NCBI GenBank assembly: GCA_018242665.1
Contig: JAFEBL010000010.1
Location: 124,001 to 188,000, forward strand
DNA length: 64,000 bases
Origin: Nitrospira sp.
GTDB lineage: Bacteria > Nitrospirota > Nitrospiria > Nitrospirales > Nitrospiraceae
Reading direction: 5' to 3'
Shown: one piece after another, positions 8,664-15,729 of the stretch
Layout: every line of letters starts with the position of its first letter
Position numbering within the stretch: position 1 is the stretch's first letter
The notes under the pieces: model-generated
The model's database searches: none
What the model was told of the DNA's origin: nothing
The model's input: only the letters and a program-made list of their open reading frames with translations
Made by a program: the position numbers and the translations under genes

Positions 8664-9721
8664 GTCAGCCACCCCGCGCGGCTACGCCGCAGCACGGCAA
8701 TGAAGAGCGGAATGCCGATCAGTTCGGTGGCGACCCCGATCGGAATCTCCGTGCTGAACGAGACCCTCGCAAGATCATCCACGACCAGCAGAAACGCTGC
8801 GCCCAGGAGCGCGCTGCTGGGCAACAACAGCCGATTGTCCGGGCCGACGAGCAGGCGCGCCACATGGGGAATAACCAATCCGATCCAGGCGATCATCCCG
8901 GCCATGCTGACCGTCAATGCGCTGATGAACGTCGCCGCCACAATCACAGCTCCCCTCACCACACGCACATTCACTCCCAACGTCAACGCTTCCTCGTCGC
9001 CCATGCTCAACGCATTGAGTGCCTTCCCGAGGAGCATCAGGATCGTGATCCCGGCCAGGATGGGAAGGGAGAGGGCAAATACCGTGGCGGCATCCACCGC
9101 AGAGAGCCTCCCCATCAACCAGAACACAATGGCGGGAAGCTGGTTGTACGGATCGGCCAACGCTTTCACGACCGACAGCAGCGACGTAAACAACCCGGTG
9201 CTGATGATGCCTCCAAGCACCAGCATGAGCAGCGAGTCCGCCTGATAGATGCGCGCCAGCCCGAGTGAGAGGGACACTGCCGCCAAACCACCGGCGAACG
9301 ACCCCACCTGAACCAGGATCCACCGATCTCCCAACAGCATGGCCACTGCGGCGCCGAACGAAGCGCCGGCCAGCACGCCGAGGAGCCCGGGCGACACGAG
9401 CGGATTTCTGAACATCGCCTGAAATGCCGCTCCGGAGACCGACAGGCCGGCGCCGATCAACATCGCCGCCATCACCCTGGGCAACCGCACCTGGAAGATC
9501 ACGTTCTTGAGTTCGTCGTACCGCGGCGGCTCGATGAGCGGCATCTCCGATGCAAGCGAACACACAAACTGGATGAGTTCACTGACGGAGATCCCGTACC
9601 GCCCGATTCCCAACGAGAAGAGGGCCAGGCCGGCCAGGCTGAGGAGTGATCCCGCGAACCAGAGAGAACCGGCCGCAGACGCCCGCCACCGCGTTGCCAG
9701 AGGGACGGTGCCGACTGTCAT
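8660..9721 (-). CDS. FecCD-family ABC transporter permease (MolB-like)
   Basis: The product is 353 residues with about nine or ten membrane helices. Family motifs include LPRVMAAMLIGAGLSVSGAA near residues 98-118, a GxxxGA region (GLLGVLAGASFGAA) and the C-terminal GLVIPHVARLLVGPDN segment that contacts the ATPase. FecCD permeases form dimers that import iron-siderophores, haem, cobalamin or, in MolB, molybdate and tungstate. The start codon lies immediately next to the tonB stop, and the stop overlaps the ATPase start, giving a tight tonB-permease-ATPase unit. Confidence 0.92.
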   Translation of the reverse strand: MTVGTVPLATRWRASAAGSLWFAGSLLSLAGLALFSLGIGRYGISVSELIQFVCSLASEMPLIEPPRYDELKNVIFQVRLPRVMAAMLIGAGLSVSGAAFQAMFRNPLVSPGLLGVLAGASFGAAVAMLLGDRWILVQVGSFAGGLAAVSLSLGLARIYQADSLLMLVLGGIISTGLFTSLLSVVKALADPYNQLPAIVFWLMGRLSAVDAATVFALSLPILAGITILMLLGKALNALSMGDEEALTLGVNVRVVRGAVIVAATFISALTVSMAGMIAWIGLVIPHVARLLVGPDNRLLLPSSALLGAAFLLVVDDLARVSFSTEIPIGVATELIGIPLFIAVLRRSRAGWLT

Positions 9722-10792
9722 TCACCGGATCCCGTAATTGATGGGAATGCGCAACGTCACATGAGGCGCGCCGAGTTGGTGTTTCAGAGGAACCGGCGAA
9801 AGACGCCTTAAGAGGTCCAATGAGTCACGATCCAGCACCTCATGCCCTGAACTCTCGACGATACTCAATTCCAGGAGATGCCCGTCCGCGCGGATCACCG
9901 CCCGCACGACCACGCGGCCCTCCCACTTGTTCTCGAGCGCGAACTGTGGGTACCGTTTGAGTCGCTCAATCTGGGCCATCACATCGGCTTTCAGCCATCC
10001 GTAATGCGGACGGACCTGTCCCACCGACTGTACCTGCGTGACGACGGGAGTGCGTCGCTCCATGCTGACCGGCTGGGTCTGCACGATGTCTCCTGCGTCA
10101 CGGGAGTCCTCGGCGGGAGCCGCATGCCGGATCGTGGCGACGGCGGTTTCCACCGTCGCCATCTCCTGCACCACTGCCTCCTCTGCCTGGCGCGCATCCG
10201 GCTGGCCTTCACGAGAGACCACCGCCTGAGACCGTGAAACCGGTGCGGCGGCCGCCTGCACGGCCCCAGCAGTCGTGTCCACCGAGTCCTGTCTGCGCTC
10301 TTGCACGACTGGTTGTGTCTGCTGGACGTCGCCGGTCGAATGCACGACGGCGGCGGACGTATCCACGACCGGGGCACGCTCTCGCAGCGCCTCTCGGCTT
10401 ACGACTCGTGATTCAACGGGCGGGAGCGTGCGAGGCTGAATCGTGCGTACCTGCGCCATCGCACGCTGGACCGGCCTGGTCTCAACCACTGGCTTGGCTG
10501 GTCTCTCGAGCGGAGGAGAGGAGGCAGGAGCGGGCATTGCTGGCTCGACGCTTGCCGACGCTGCCGGCGCCGTCGGAGGAGGATCCACCATGGCGACCTC
10601 CCAATGAAATGGCTCGGGTGGAACCGTCGGACGAACATCGATCCGCATAAACAGCGCCGCAACAACGAGCGCGACATGCAGCCCCAGGGACAACGCCCAG
10701 CCCTGCCACCGCAATGTCCTGGCCGAATGAGATGCCTCACTCGTCTTGTCCAGACACTCAACCTGAGAACGCTGCAGTGCCACGTACTCCAT
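9722..10792 (-). CDS. tonB: TonB energy-transducing protein
   Basis: This 356-residue protein has an N-terminal membrane anchor at about residues 30-52 (WALSLGLHVALVVAALF), a long periplasmic linker and a C-terminal TonB domain. The final domain shows YPQFALENKWEGRVVVR, then ADGHLLELSIVESSG, ending in LRIPINY. The linker is not the usual Pro-Lys/Pro-Glu repeat. It is rich in Val, Gln, Arg, Glu and Thr, with recurring QTQPV, ERR and VVSRE units. The gene sits with two TonB-dependent receptors and the importer, so it is probably the dedicated energiser. ExbB and ExbD are not in this window. The ribosome binding site is weak, so the exact start is uncertain. Confidence 0.9.
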   Translation of the reverse strand: MEYVALQRSQVECLDKTSEASHSARTLRWQGWALSLGLHVALVVAALFMRIDVRPTVPPEPFHWEVAMVDPPPTAPAASASVEPAMPAPASSPPLERPAKPVVETRPVQRAMAQVRTIQPRTLPPVESRVVSREALRERAPVVDTSAAVVHSTGDVQQTQPVVQERRQDSVDTTAGAVQAAAAPVSRSQAVVSREGQPDARQAEEAVVQEMATVETAVATIRHAAPAEDSRDAGDIVQTQPVSMERRTPVVTQVQSVGQVRPHYGWLKADVMAQIERLKRYPQFALENKWEGRVVVRAVIRADGHLLELSIVESSGHEVLDRDSLDLLRRLSPVPLKHQLGAPHVTLRIPINYGIR

Positions 10793-10843
10793 GAACCACG
10801 ACCATCAGTTTCCTCGAGTCCGTCCATGGCACAATCCCCGCTG

Positions 10844-10878
10844 AATGAAAGGCAGGGAGCCTGCTGGGGCTCCCTGCC
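10844..10878 (-). terminator. Rho-independent terminator after the coiled-coil lipoprotein gene
   Basis: GGCAGGGAGCC (10851-10861) and GGCTCCCTGCC (10868-10878) form a perfect 11-bp stem with a 6-base loop. Read on the minus strand, the stem is followed by TTTCATT. It lies 65 bases past the lipoprotein stop and upstream of tonB, so it probably separates the receptor/binding-protein unit from the tonB-importer unit or attenuates read-through. Confidence 0.6.
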
Positions 10879-10943
10879 AGTCGGGAACAGCGATGGGGTC
10901 AGGCATCACCGTTCGCGGAGTCGCGTTGCGCGACGGGGGCTCT

Positions 10944-11498
10944 TCAATTCGTGCGTGTCGATTCATCCGGCGTGTTGGCCGGTTGATGCTCTGGCTTCTG
11001 CGAGTCAGGTTTCGATCCTTCCACCGCGGCGGGCTGTCCCGCCCCGACCGACTGCACCGGAGGCGAAGTCCGCCCTTGCTCCATCTGCAGAATCGAATCA
11101 TCCAATCGTTTCAACCGCTGCTGAAGATCTGCCTGTTCCGATTTCAAGGCATGCAGAATCGCGTCGCGGAGCACCCGATTGGTTTCCTGGCTCGACGCCC
11201 GTTCCTTGACGGCATATTCCTGGCGAATATGCAGGTCCTGCATTCGCTTCGAGAGCGCCGTCAGATGCTGTTCCTGGTTTTTGAGGTCCGTCGTCATCCT
11301 CGACTGCCATTCCTCCGACGCCTTTCTGGACGCATCCGCCTTGGCGAGGGCTCGATCGTACGTAGTGCGCGTCGCGTCCAGTTCCTTCTGCATATCCTGC
11401 CTAATGCTCGTGAGCTCTTGAGAGCTGGCGCATCCCGTCAAGAGACACCCGACGGACAGCCATGGGAACAATCCCCGTCTCAGTGCGTTGGTGTGCAT
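10944..11498 (-). CDS. Coiled-coil lipoprotein of unknown function
   Basis: This 184-residue product begins at the ATG at 11498, preceded by GAAAGGAA. A signal peptide ends in the lipobox LTGC (Cys at about residue 22). The next 120 residues are charged, heptad-like helix (for example DMQKELDATRTTYDRALAK and LQQRLKRLDDSILQMEQ). The tail is Pro/Gln/Ser-rich. Its start overlaps the end of the TOBE-2 gene by 19 bases, indicating coupling. I do not recognise the family. The location suggests an outer-membrane or periplasmic accessory of the uptake system. Confidence 0.75.
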   Translation of the reverse strand: MHTNALRRGLFPWLSVGCLLTGCASSQELTSIRQDMQKELDATRTTYDRALAKADASRKASEEWQSRMTTDLKNQEQHLTALSKRMQDLHIRQEYAVKERASSQETNRVLRDAILHALKSEQADLQQRLKRLDDSILQMEQGRTSPPVQSVGAGQPAAVEGSKPDSQKPEHQPANTPDESTRTN

Positions 11499-11989
11499 CG
11501 CTTGTTCCTTTCGTCTCGGCGTGCGCCCGCCACCGGCGCCTCGGATGTCTTCTTCACCGCCTGGTCCAGCGCGGGCCAACCGAACGGCACGACCCGCAAG
11601 GCTGCAGCCTCGATACTGACCCGCACCTGGTCTTCTGGCTGGATCGGGCGATGCACACAATCGGAGATGTTCGTACTGACGAGGGTGAGCGGTTGCCCGA
11701 CAATTTTGACCGTGACGACGATCTCTCCATTGCGGTACTGGCTGGCGAGCACCCGTCCGGCCCATTCATTGCCGGAGACGCAAGGGGACAGTCTGGGAGA
11801 GGCGATTTTCACATCGGTACTCGGCACGGTCAGGCGAACTCGCTGCCCCGGCGCGAGAGGGATGCGCGGGAGTCCGATCATGGCGCGCTCGACCGTGAGA
11901 CAGGCTCCCTCGTCGGTGTGCAGATGCACCGCCCGATCGTTTCTTGCTCCACAGGAAAGCAGCGTGGCCGGCGTCTCATTGACAATCAT
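11480..11989 (-). CDS. Stand-alone TOBE (molbindin-like) protein 2
   Basis: The product is 169 residues, taken from the ATG at 11989 behind GAAAGGTG; the longer frame from 12097 has no ribosome binding site. It parallels the ModC C-terminal di-TOBE region: APGQRVRLTVPSTDVKIAS, NEWAGRV, VTVKIVGQPLTLVST and a final EDQVRVSIEAAALRVV. It is a clear paralogue of the protein at 70-756, and the two share the same order of blocks. Such domains bind molybdate or tungstate. Without an ATPase domain it may store the oxyanion or sense it and regulate the nearby transporter. An AT-rich palindrome lies 40 bases upstream of its start. Confidence 0.72.
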   Translation of the reverse strand: MIVNETPATLLSCGARNDRAVHLHTDEGACLTVERAMIGLPRIPLAPGQRVRLTVPSTDVKIASPRLSPCVSGNEWAGRVLASQYRNGEIVVTVKIVGQPLTLVSTNISDCVHRPIQPEDQVRVSIEAAALRVVPFGWPALDQAVKKTSEAPVAGARRDERNKRCTPTH

Positions 11990-12028
11990 GGCGACACCTT
12001 TCGAACGAGGCAGAGTGTGATCTAGCCG

Positions 12029-12066
12029 CACGATACATAATACTTTTATAAATATCAAGTATCGTG
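12029..12066. promoter_or_regulatory. AT-rich palindrome upstream of TOBE-2 (putative operator)
   Basis: CACGATAC at 12029-12036 is exactly inverted as GTATCGTG at 12059-12066. The symmetry continues imperfectly inward (ATAATA against ATATCAA) across a strikingly AT-rich 22-base centre in otherwise GC-rich DNA. It sits in the 135-base gap between the unknown gene at 12125 and the TOBE-2 start. Position and shape suggest an operator for an oxyanion-responsive regulator. The arm spacing does not match the E. coli ModE box. Confidence 0.5.
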
Positions 12067-12124
12067 AATTCCATTCCTGGTTCCCTGCCGTAGGCACTCA
12101 CATCCGGATGTTGCGAGAGGCGAC

Positions 12125-12568
12125 TCAACAATTTTTCTGCTCCTTTCGCCCGGTATCAAATGCCCGGATCAAGGCGCGCGCGCGATCCGTAATCGCATCG
12201 ACTAATTGATCCAGTCGGCCGATCGCCAGAAATCGCAGTTCCCTCGAAGATTCCCGCAGCGGCTTGGGCGTTCCGTAACTGGAGGCGCCTCGTGTTTCCC
12301 AATCCGCCTCCTGCGCGTGGACGATGTCCCGCACCAACAGAGCCTGCCCCTCGCCATGCGGGCCGAATCCGATCACCTTGGCCACGACATGCGGCTTACC
12401 GTCTACGACCGCCGTATGACACGTGAGCGGGTCCTTCACGAGCCACACCTCCAGATCCAGGTCCATGGCCGCGAGTTTCCCCTCCACGCAATTCAGCACC
12501 TTCTGACTCTCCTTGTTTCGTTCCGCCAGTTGTCCCACCAATGCAGACAAGTCACCTAAACTCGACAT
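12125..12568 (-). CDS. Conserved-looking protein of unknown function
   Basis: This 147-residue cytosolic protein starts at an ATG behind GGGGAGG. It has an N-terminal amphipathic helix (LVGQLAERNKESQKVLNCVE), a central beta-rich part with VWLVKDPL and VVAKVIGFGPHGEGQALL, and a C-terminal helix with DQLVDAITDRARALI. No signal peptide or metal motif is evident, and I do not recognise the family. It lies 35 bases after the first binding-protein gene and is cotranscribed in appearance, so it is probably an accessory of the uptake operon. Confidence 0.7.
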   Translation of the reverse strand: MSSLGDLSALVGQLAERNKESQKVLNCVEGKLAAMDLDLEVWLVKDPLTCHTAVVDGKPHVVAKVIGFGPHGEGQALLVRDIVHAQEADWETRGASSYGTPKPLRESSRELRFLAIGRLDQLVDAITDRARALIRAFDTGRKEQKNC

Positions 12569-12602
12569 GTTCGCCTCCCCTGGTTGATGTGAATTCCGTC
12601 TC

Positions 12603-13649
12603 TCACGGCGCTCCGCGCAGCATGTGCTGCACGTCGTCGTCGGTCAGACGGACATGAAAGAACCGCTCGTAGAATCGTTTCGTCTCCTGGGTCAGATCCA
12701 GTCCGGCAACACCCCGGCCATACAACAACTCGGCCGTCCAGACGACCATGAGTGGCTGTTCGGCAGTTCGATATCCCCATGGATGCGCTCCGATTGGAAC
12801 GGCAAAGACCCGCTTCGCTTGCACGGCCTTTACCTGCTGCAACCGCGTATCGGCATACACCTGCGCCACCTCGCCGGGATCGTTCACGATCATCACGTCG
12901 GGATTCCATTGCGCGACGTGTTCGATTGAAAAGTCGAACTGCTCCGAGAGACGGCCGCCCGCGGTGACACTGACTCCACCTGCCTGACTGATCCACCAAT
13001 CTCCGATGAGATGCGGGCTACGCATGCTCTTGAAGCTGGAAAACAGGACTTTGGGACGCTCGGCGGCCGGCCGGTCGGCCACCGCCGTGTGGATGCGCGA
13101 CACGATGTCATCGAACCAGTCCAGATAAGCCTCCGCTTGCGCCTCGGTTTCGAAGACCTGCCCCAGCAGCCGCATGAGGGCGCGCACGTCGCTCTGTTCT
13201 CGCCAAGCCAAGAACAACACGGTGAAGCCTTTGCGCTCCAACAAATTGAGCAACATTTTGTCCATGACGAAGACCACCTGCGGTTTGAGCGCAAGCAGCC
13301 GTTCGATGTCCGGCTCGCCGCCCGGGCCCTGCGTGGTGGGTTGCTGCGCGAGTTGCGGCGCGACTCGCAGATGGAATTTGTACCGCGGCCCCTGCGCGAA
13401 CAACGGCATCCCGTTGACGATCGTGTCAGCCTTGCCCATCGTGAAAATGAAACTGTGGATAACCGGAACAGATCCGACCGCCGCGACACGCTCGATGTGC
13501 GCTGGCAGCGCAACCGTCCGACCCGTCATGTCGGTCACGGTGCGAGCCGGCTGTTGTGCCCCGGCGATCACCGGCAGCGCCACCAGACAGGTGGCACACA
13601 GCGCGAGGATCATCAGGCTCCGCCGAATTTCCCGCAGGTTCATCTGCAT
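12603..13649 (-). CDS. FecB/MolA-type periplasmic substrate-binding protein 1
   Basis: The product is 348 residues, starting at the ATG at 13649 behind GAGGAGGAG. A signal peptide ends at VIAGAQQ. The mature part has the class III binding-protein pattern: VTDMTGRTVALPAHIERVAA at the start, DIERLLALKPQVVFV in the first lobe, a long connecting helix and WNPDVMIVNDPGEV in the second lobe. It ends with HPWGYRTAEQPLMVVWTAELL. This family serves FecCD/FecE transporters for iron chelates, cobalamin or molybdate/tungstate (MolA). It is paralogous to the protein at 14669-15727, and both share a MGK.D/H.IVNG.P block that may shape the ligand pocket. The ligand is inferred from context only. Confidence 0.85.
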   Translation of the reverse strand: MQMNLREIRRSLMILALCATCLVALPVIAGAQQPARTVTDMTGRTVALPAHIERVAAVGSVPVIHSFIFTMGKADTIVNGMPLFAQGPRYKFHLRVAPQLAQQPTTQGPGGEPDIERLLALKPQVVFVMDKMLLNLLERKGFTVLFLAWREQSDVRALMRLLGQVFETEAQAEAYLDWFDDIVSRIHTAVADRPAAERPKVLFSSFKSMRSPHLIGDWWISQAGGVSVTAGGRLSEQFDFSIEHVAQWNPDVMIVNDPGEVAQVYADTRLQQVKAVQAKRVFAVPIGAHPWGYRTAEQPLMVVWTAELLYGRGVAGLDLTQETKRFYERFFHVRLTDDDVQHMLRGAP

Positions 13650-13674
13650 AACGCTCCTCCTCACGGCACAATGC

Positions 13675-14655
13675 TCATGCAAGAAATGGCCAGACCTCTT
13701 CCGCAAACAATCGGAGACTCATCCGGTTGACCGTCTGATCGAGAGACGCGGGTCTGAACACGAGTGACGCCAAGGGCACCTGTGCCGACAGGGCTCGGAT
13801 GGCTTCACGCACCTCGTGCGGATCTCCTACAATCGCGTTCACTTTCAGCTGTTGCGGATCGGGCCCCGTTCGTTCTTGGCCGGGTTCCGTCGGAGGCTGC
13901 ACGTACCCCCGCATCTTGGCTGAAAACGCACCGAGTCCCTCATCGGCGAGACGATGGGCATGGCTGGATGACTTCGCCACGACCAATGGCCGCAGCACCG
14001 TCAGGCTGCACAGACCTTCAGGATTGGCCTCCCGGGCGATTGCGACAATCTCCTGCAGGCGACCGACAGGCCAGGCTTGCGCGCCCAGAAGCCCATACCC
14101 TTGCTTGGTCGCATGCGCCACGAAATCCCGGTCGCTGCTGGCGATGAAGATGGGAATCTCACGTTGTATCGGCTTGGGATGAATCGTCACGTCGCTGAAA
14201 CACACCGACCGACCGGCGACCGACACTCGATCCTCATGGAGCAAGCGGCGGATGGCATCCAGTCGTTCGATGGTGATGGCCCGGCTTTCCGCGGGCGCGA
14301 CCTGGAAGTGCTGTTCCTGCAGCGGAATCGGTCCGCCGCGAGCCACGCCGAAATTGAACCGGCCACCGCTGAGCAGATCGACTGTGGCCACATCCTCCGC
14401 GGTCCGGATGGGATCCTGATACGGCAGCAACACCGCTGCTGTGCCGATTCGCATCCGGGTAGTCAGCGCGGCTAGATGGCCGGCTAATAGGAGGATCGAC
14501 GGACAGGGACTGAACGGCCCGAAATGGTGTTCTGCCAGCCACACCTCATCGAATCCAAGCTCCTCCGCGTCGGACACAAGATGGAGTTGGCGATCATAGG
14601 CCTGTCGCTCATTGTCCCCATAGTTTTCCCAGAAACCGAAGAGGCCGAATCTCAT
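13675..14655 (-). CDS. LLM-class (luciferase-like) flavin-dependent oxidoreductase 2
   Basis: The product is 326 residues from the ATG at 14655 behind GGAGG. It has a bacterial-luciferase-like TIM barrel: MRFGLFGFWE at the start, FDEVWLAEHHFGPF, the GTAAVLLPYQDPIRTAEDVA strand and the LSGGRFNFGVARGG phosphate-binding loop. The family uses reduced FMN or F420 to oxidise organic substrates or cleave C-S or similar bonds. It is sandwiched between two binding-protein genes with gaps of 13 and 25 bases. A paralogue sits at 20591-21619. No leader peptide is present, so it acts in the cytoplasm. Its substrate is unknown, and its presence in a transport operon suggests processing of an imported chelate. 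Confidence 0.85.
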   Translation of the reverse strand: MRFGLFGFWENYGDNERQAYDRQLHLVSDAEELGFDEVWLAEHHFGPFSPCPSILLLAGHLAALTTRMRIGTAAVLLPYQDPIRTAEDVATVDLLSGGRFNFGVARGGPIPLQEQHFQVAPAESRAITIERLDAIRRLLHEDRVSVAGRSVCFSDVTIHPKPIQREIPIFIASSDRDFVAHATKQGYGLLGAQAWPVGRLQEIVAIAREANPEGLCSLTVLRPLVVAKSSSHAHRLADEGLGAFSAKMRGYVQPPTEPGQERTGPDPQQLKVNAIVGDPHEVREAIRALSAQVPLASLVFRPASLDQTVNRMSLRLFAEEVWPFLA

Positions 14656-14668
14656 CGATACACCTCCG

Positions 14669-15727
14669 TTACGGCAGGCCGGACAAGATGGCCTGCACCT
14701 GCTCATCGGAAACGGTCAGGCCGAAAAAGCGTGAGTAAAACTCCTTCATTTCCCCTTCCAAATCCAGCGACTGAAACCTGTCCGGATGCAGCAACTTGGC
14801 AATCCACCACAGTCCGAGCGGTTGCTCCGGGGTGTAATGCGTCCACAGATGTCCTCCGCGGGGAACCGGATAGACCTGCTTCGATTTCACCGCGGTTAGA
14901 TGACGCAATCGTTCATCACGCAAGGTCTGCTCGGCTTGCGCCGGGGTCATGACGATCAGGAGAGAGGGATTCCACGCCAACAGTTGTTCCGTGGTGAAGG
15001 GCAGATTGTCCAACGCCCCGAGCGCGACCGAGCCGGGTACTGGCGTGCCACCAGCCGCGCCGATAAGCCATCTGGCCGTGGTTCCCATCGGCTGCGTCAT
15101 CGTGTCCATCCGGCCATACATCGCTTTCGGACGGGCGTCTCCTGGCAATGCCTCTATGGCGGCTGCGATTCGCACGAGCACCTGTCGGCGATAGTCCAAA
15201 TAGTCCTGGACACGGCCTGGCTCATTAAAAATATCTCCCAGGAGCGCCATCGTCTCGGTGACGCTGTCGGCGGACTTCCACGTCAGGACGACGGCGGGCA
15301 CCCCGCGGCTCTGAATAGCTTCGGCGCTCACGGCATCGACGACAAACGCAATGTCCGGGCGCAGGGCGAGGAGGCGTTCCATGTCTGGCACCCAATCAGG
15401 CGGCTCTGAAATCGCCGGCAGGTCCGCCAATTGAGGGGCCAGGATCGTGTGCAGGCGCCATCGGCTCTCCTGGCCTTTCATGAATCGTGGCAGCCCGTTC
15501 ACAATCAGGTGGCCTTTCCCCATCACGAATAAGAAGGTATTGATCGCCGGAGTGCCGCCTGCCGTCACCACCCGGGTGGGCGAAGCCGGCACCAGCACGT
15601 GGCGCCCCGCCATATCGATGATCATATGGCTGGTGTCCCGCGGTTCCGCTTGTGCAAGGCCTGGAACCAGCAGCACCGAGATGACGACGGTGAGGCTGAG
15701 GAGGAACGCGGACGTTCGGGTGAGCAT
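14669..15727 (-). CDS. FecB/MolA-type periplasmic substrate-binding protein 2
   Basis: This 352-residue protein has a signal peptide ending at GLAQAEP. The mature domain shows the same blocks as the paralogue at 12603-13649: IIDMAGRHVLVPASPTRVV, NTFLFVMGKGHLIVNGLP, DMERLLALRPDIAFVV and WNPSLLIVMTPAQ. Near the C-terminus is HYTPEQPLGLWWIAKLLHP, followed by EFYSRFFGL, which is typical of periplasmic proteins for iron-complex and MolA-type importers. The gene begins 2 bases after the stop of the TonB receptor gene, so receptor and binding protein are coupled. Two binding proteins with one permease suggests two ligands or two affinities. Confidence 0.87.
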   Translation of the reverse strand: MLTRTSAFLLSLTVVISVLLVPGLAQAEPRDTSHMIIDMAGRHVLVPASPTRVVTAGGTPAINTFLFVMGKGHLIVNGLPRFMKGQESRWRLHTILAPQLADLPAISEPPDWVPDMERLLALRPDIAFVVDAVSAEAIQSRGVPAVVLTWKSADSVTETMALLGDIFNEPGRVQDYLDYRRQVLVRIAAAIEALPGDARPKAMYGRMDTMTQPMGTTARWLIGAAGGTPVPGSVALGALDNLPFTTEQLLAWNPSLLIVMTPAQAEQTLRDERLRHLTAVKSKQVYPVPRGGHLWTHYTPEQPLGLWWIAKLLHPDRFQSLDLEGEMKEFYSRFFGLTVSDEQVQAILSGLP

Positions 15728-15729
15728 GG

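Noticed and set aside
10944-11765. Extended frame upstream of the coiled-coil lipoprotein
   Set aside because: The extra 89 residues are Arg-rich and out of keeping, they overlap the TOBE-2 gene in another frame, and the ATG at 11498 has a clear ribosome binding site and signal peptide.
12029-12066. E. coli-type ModE binding site
   Set aside because: The palindrome is 38 bases with 8-base perfect arms. Arm sequence and spacing differ from the ModE box, so I report only an operator candidate of unknown regulator.
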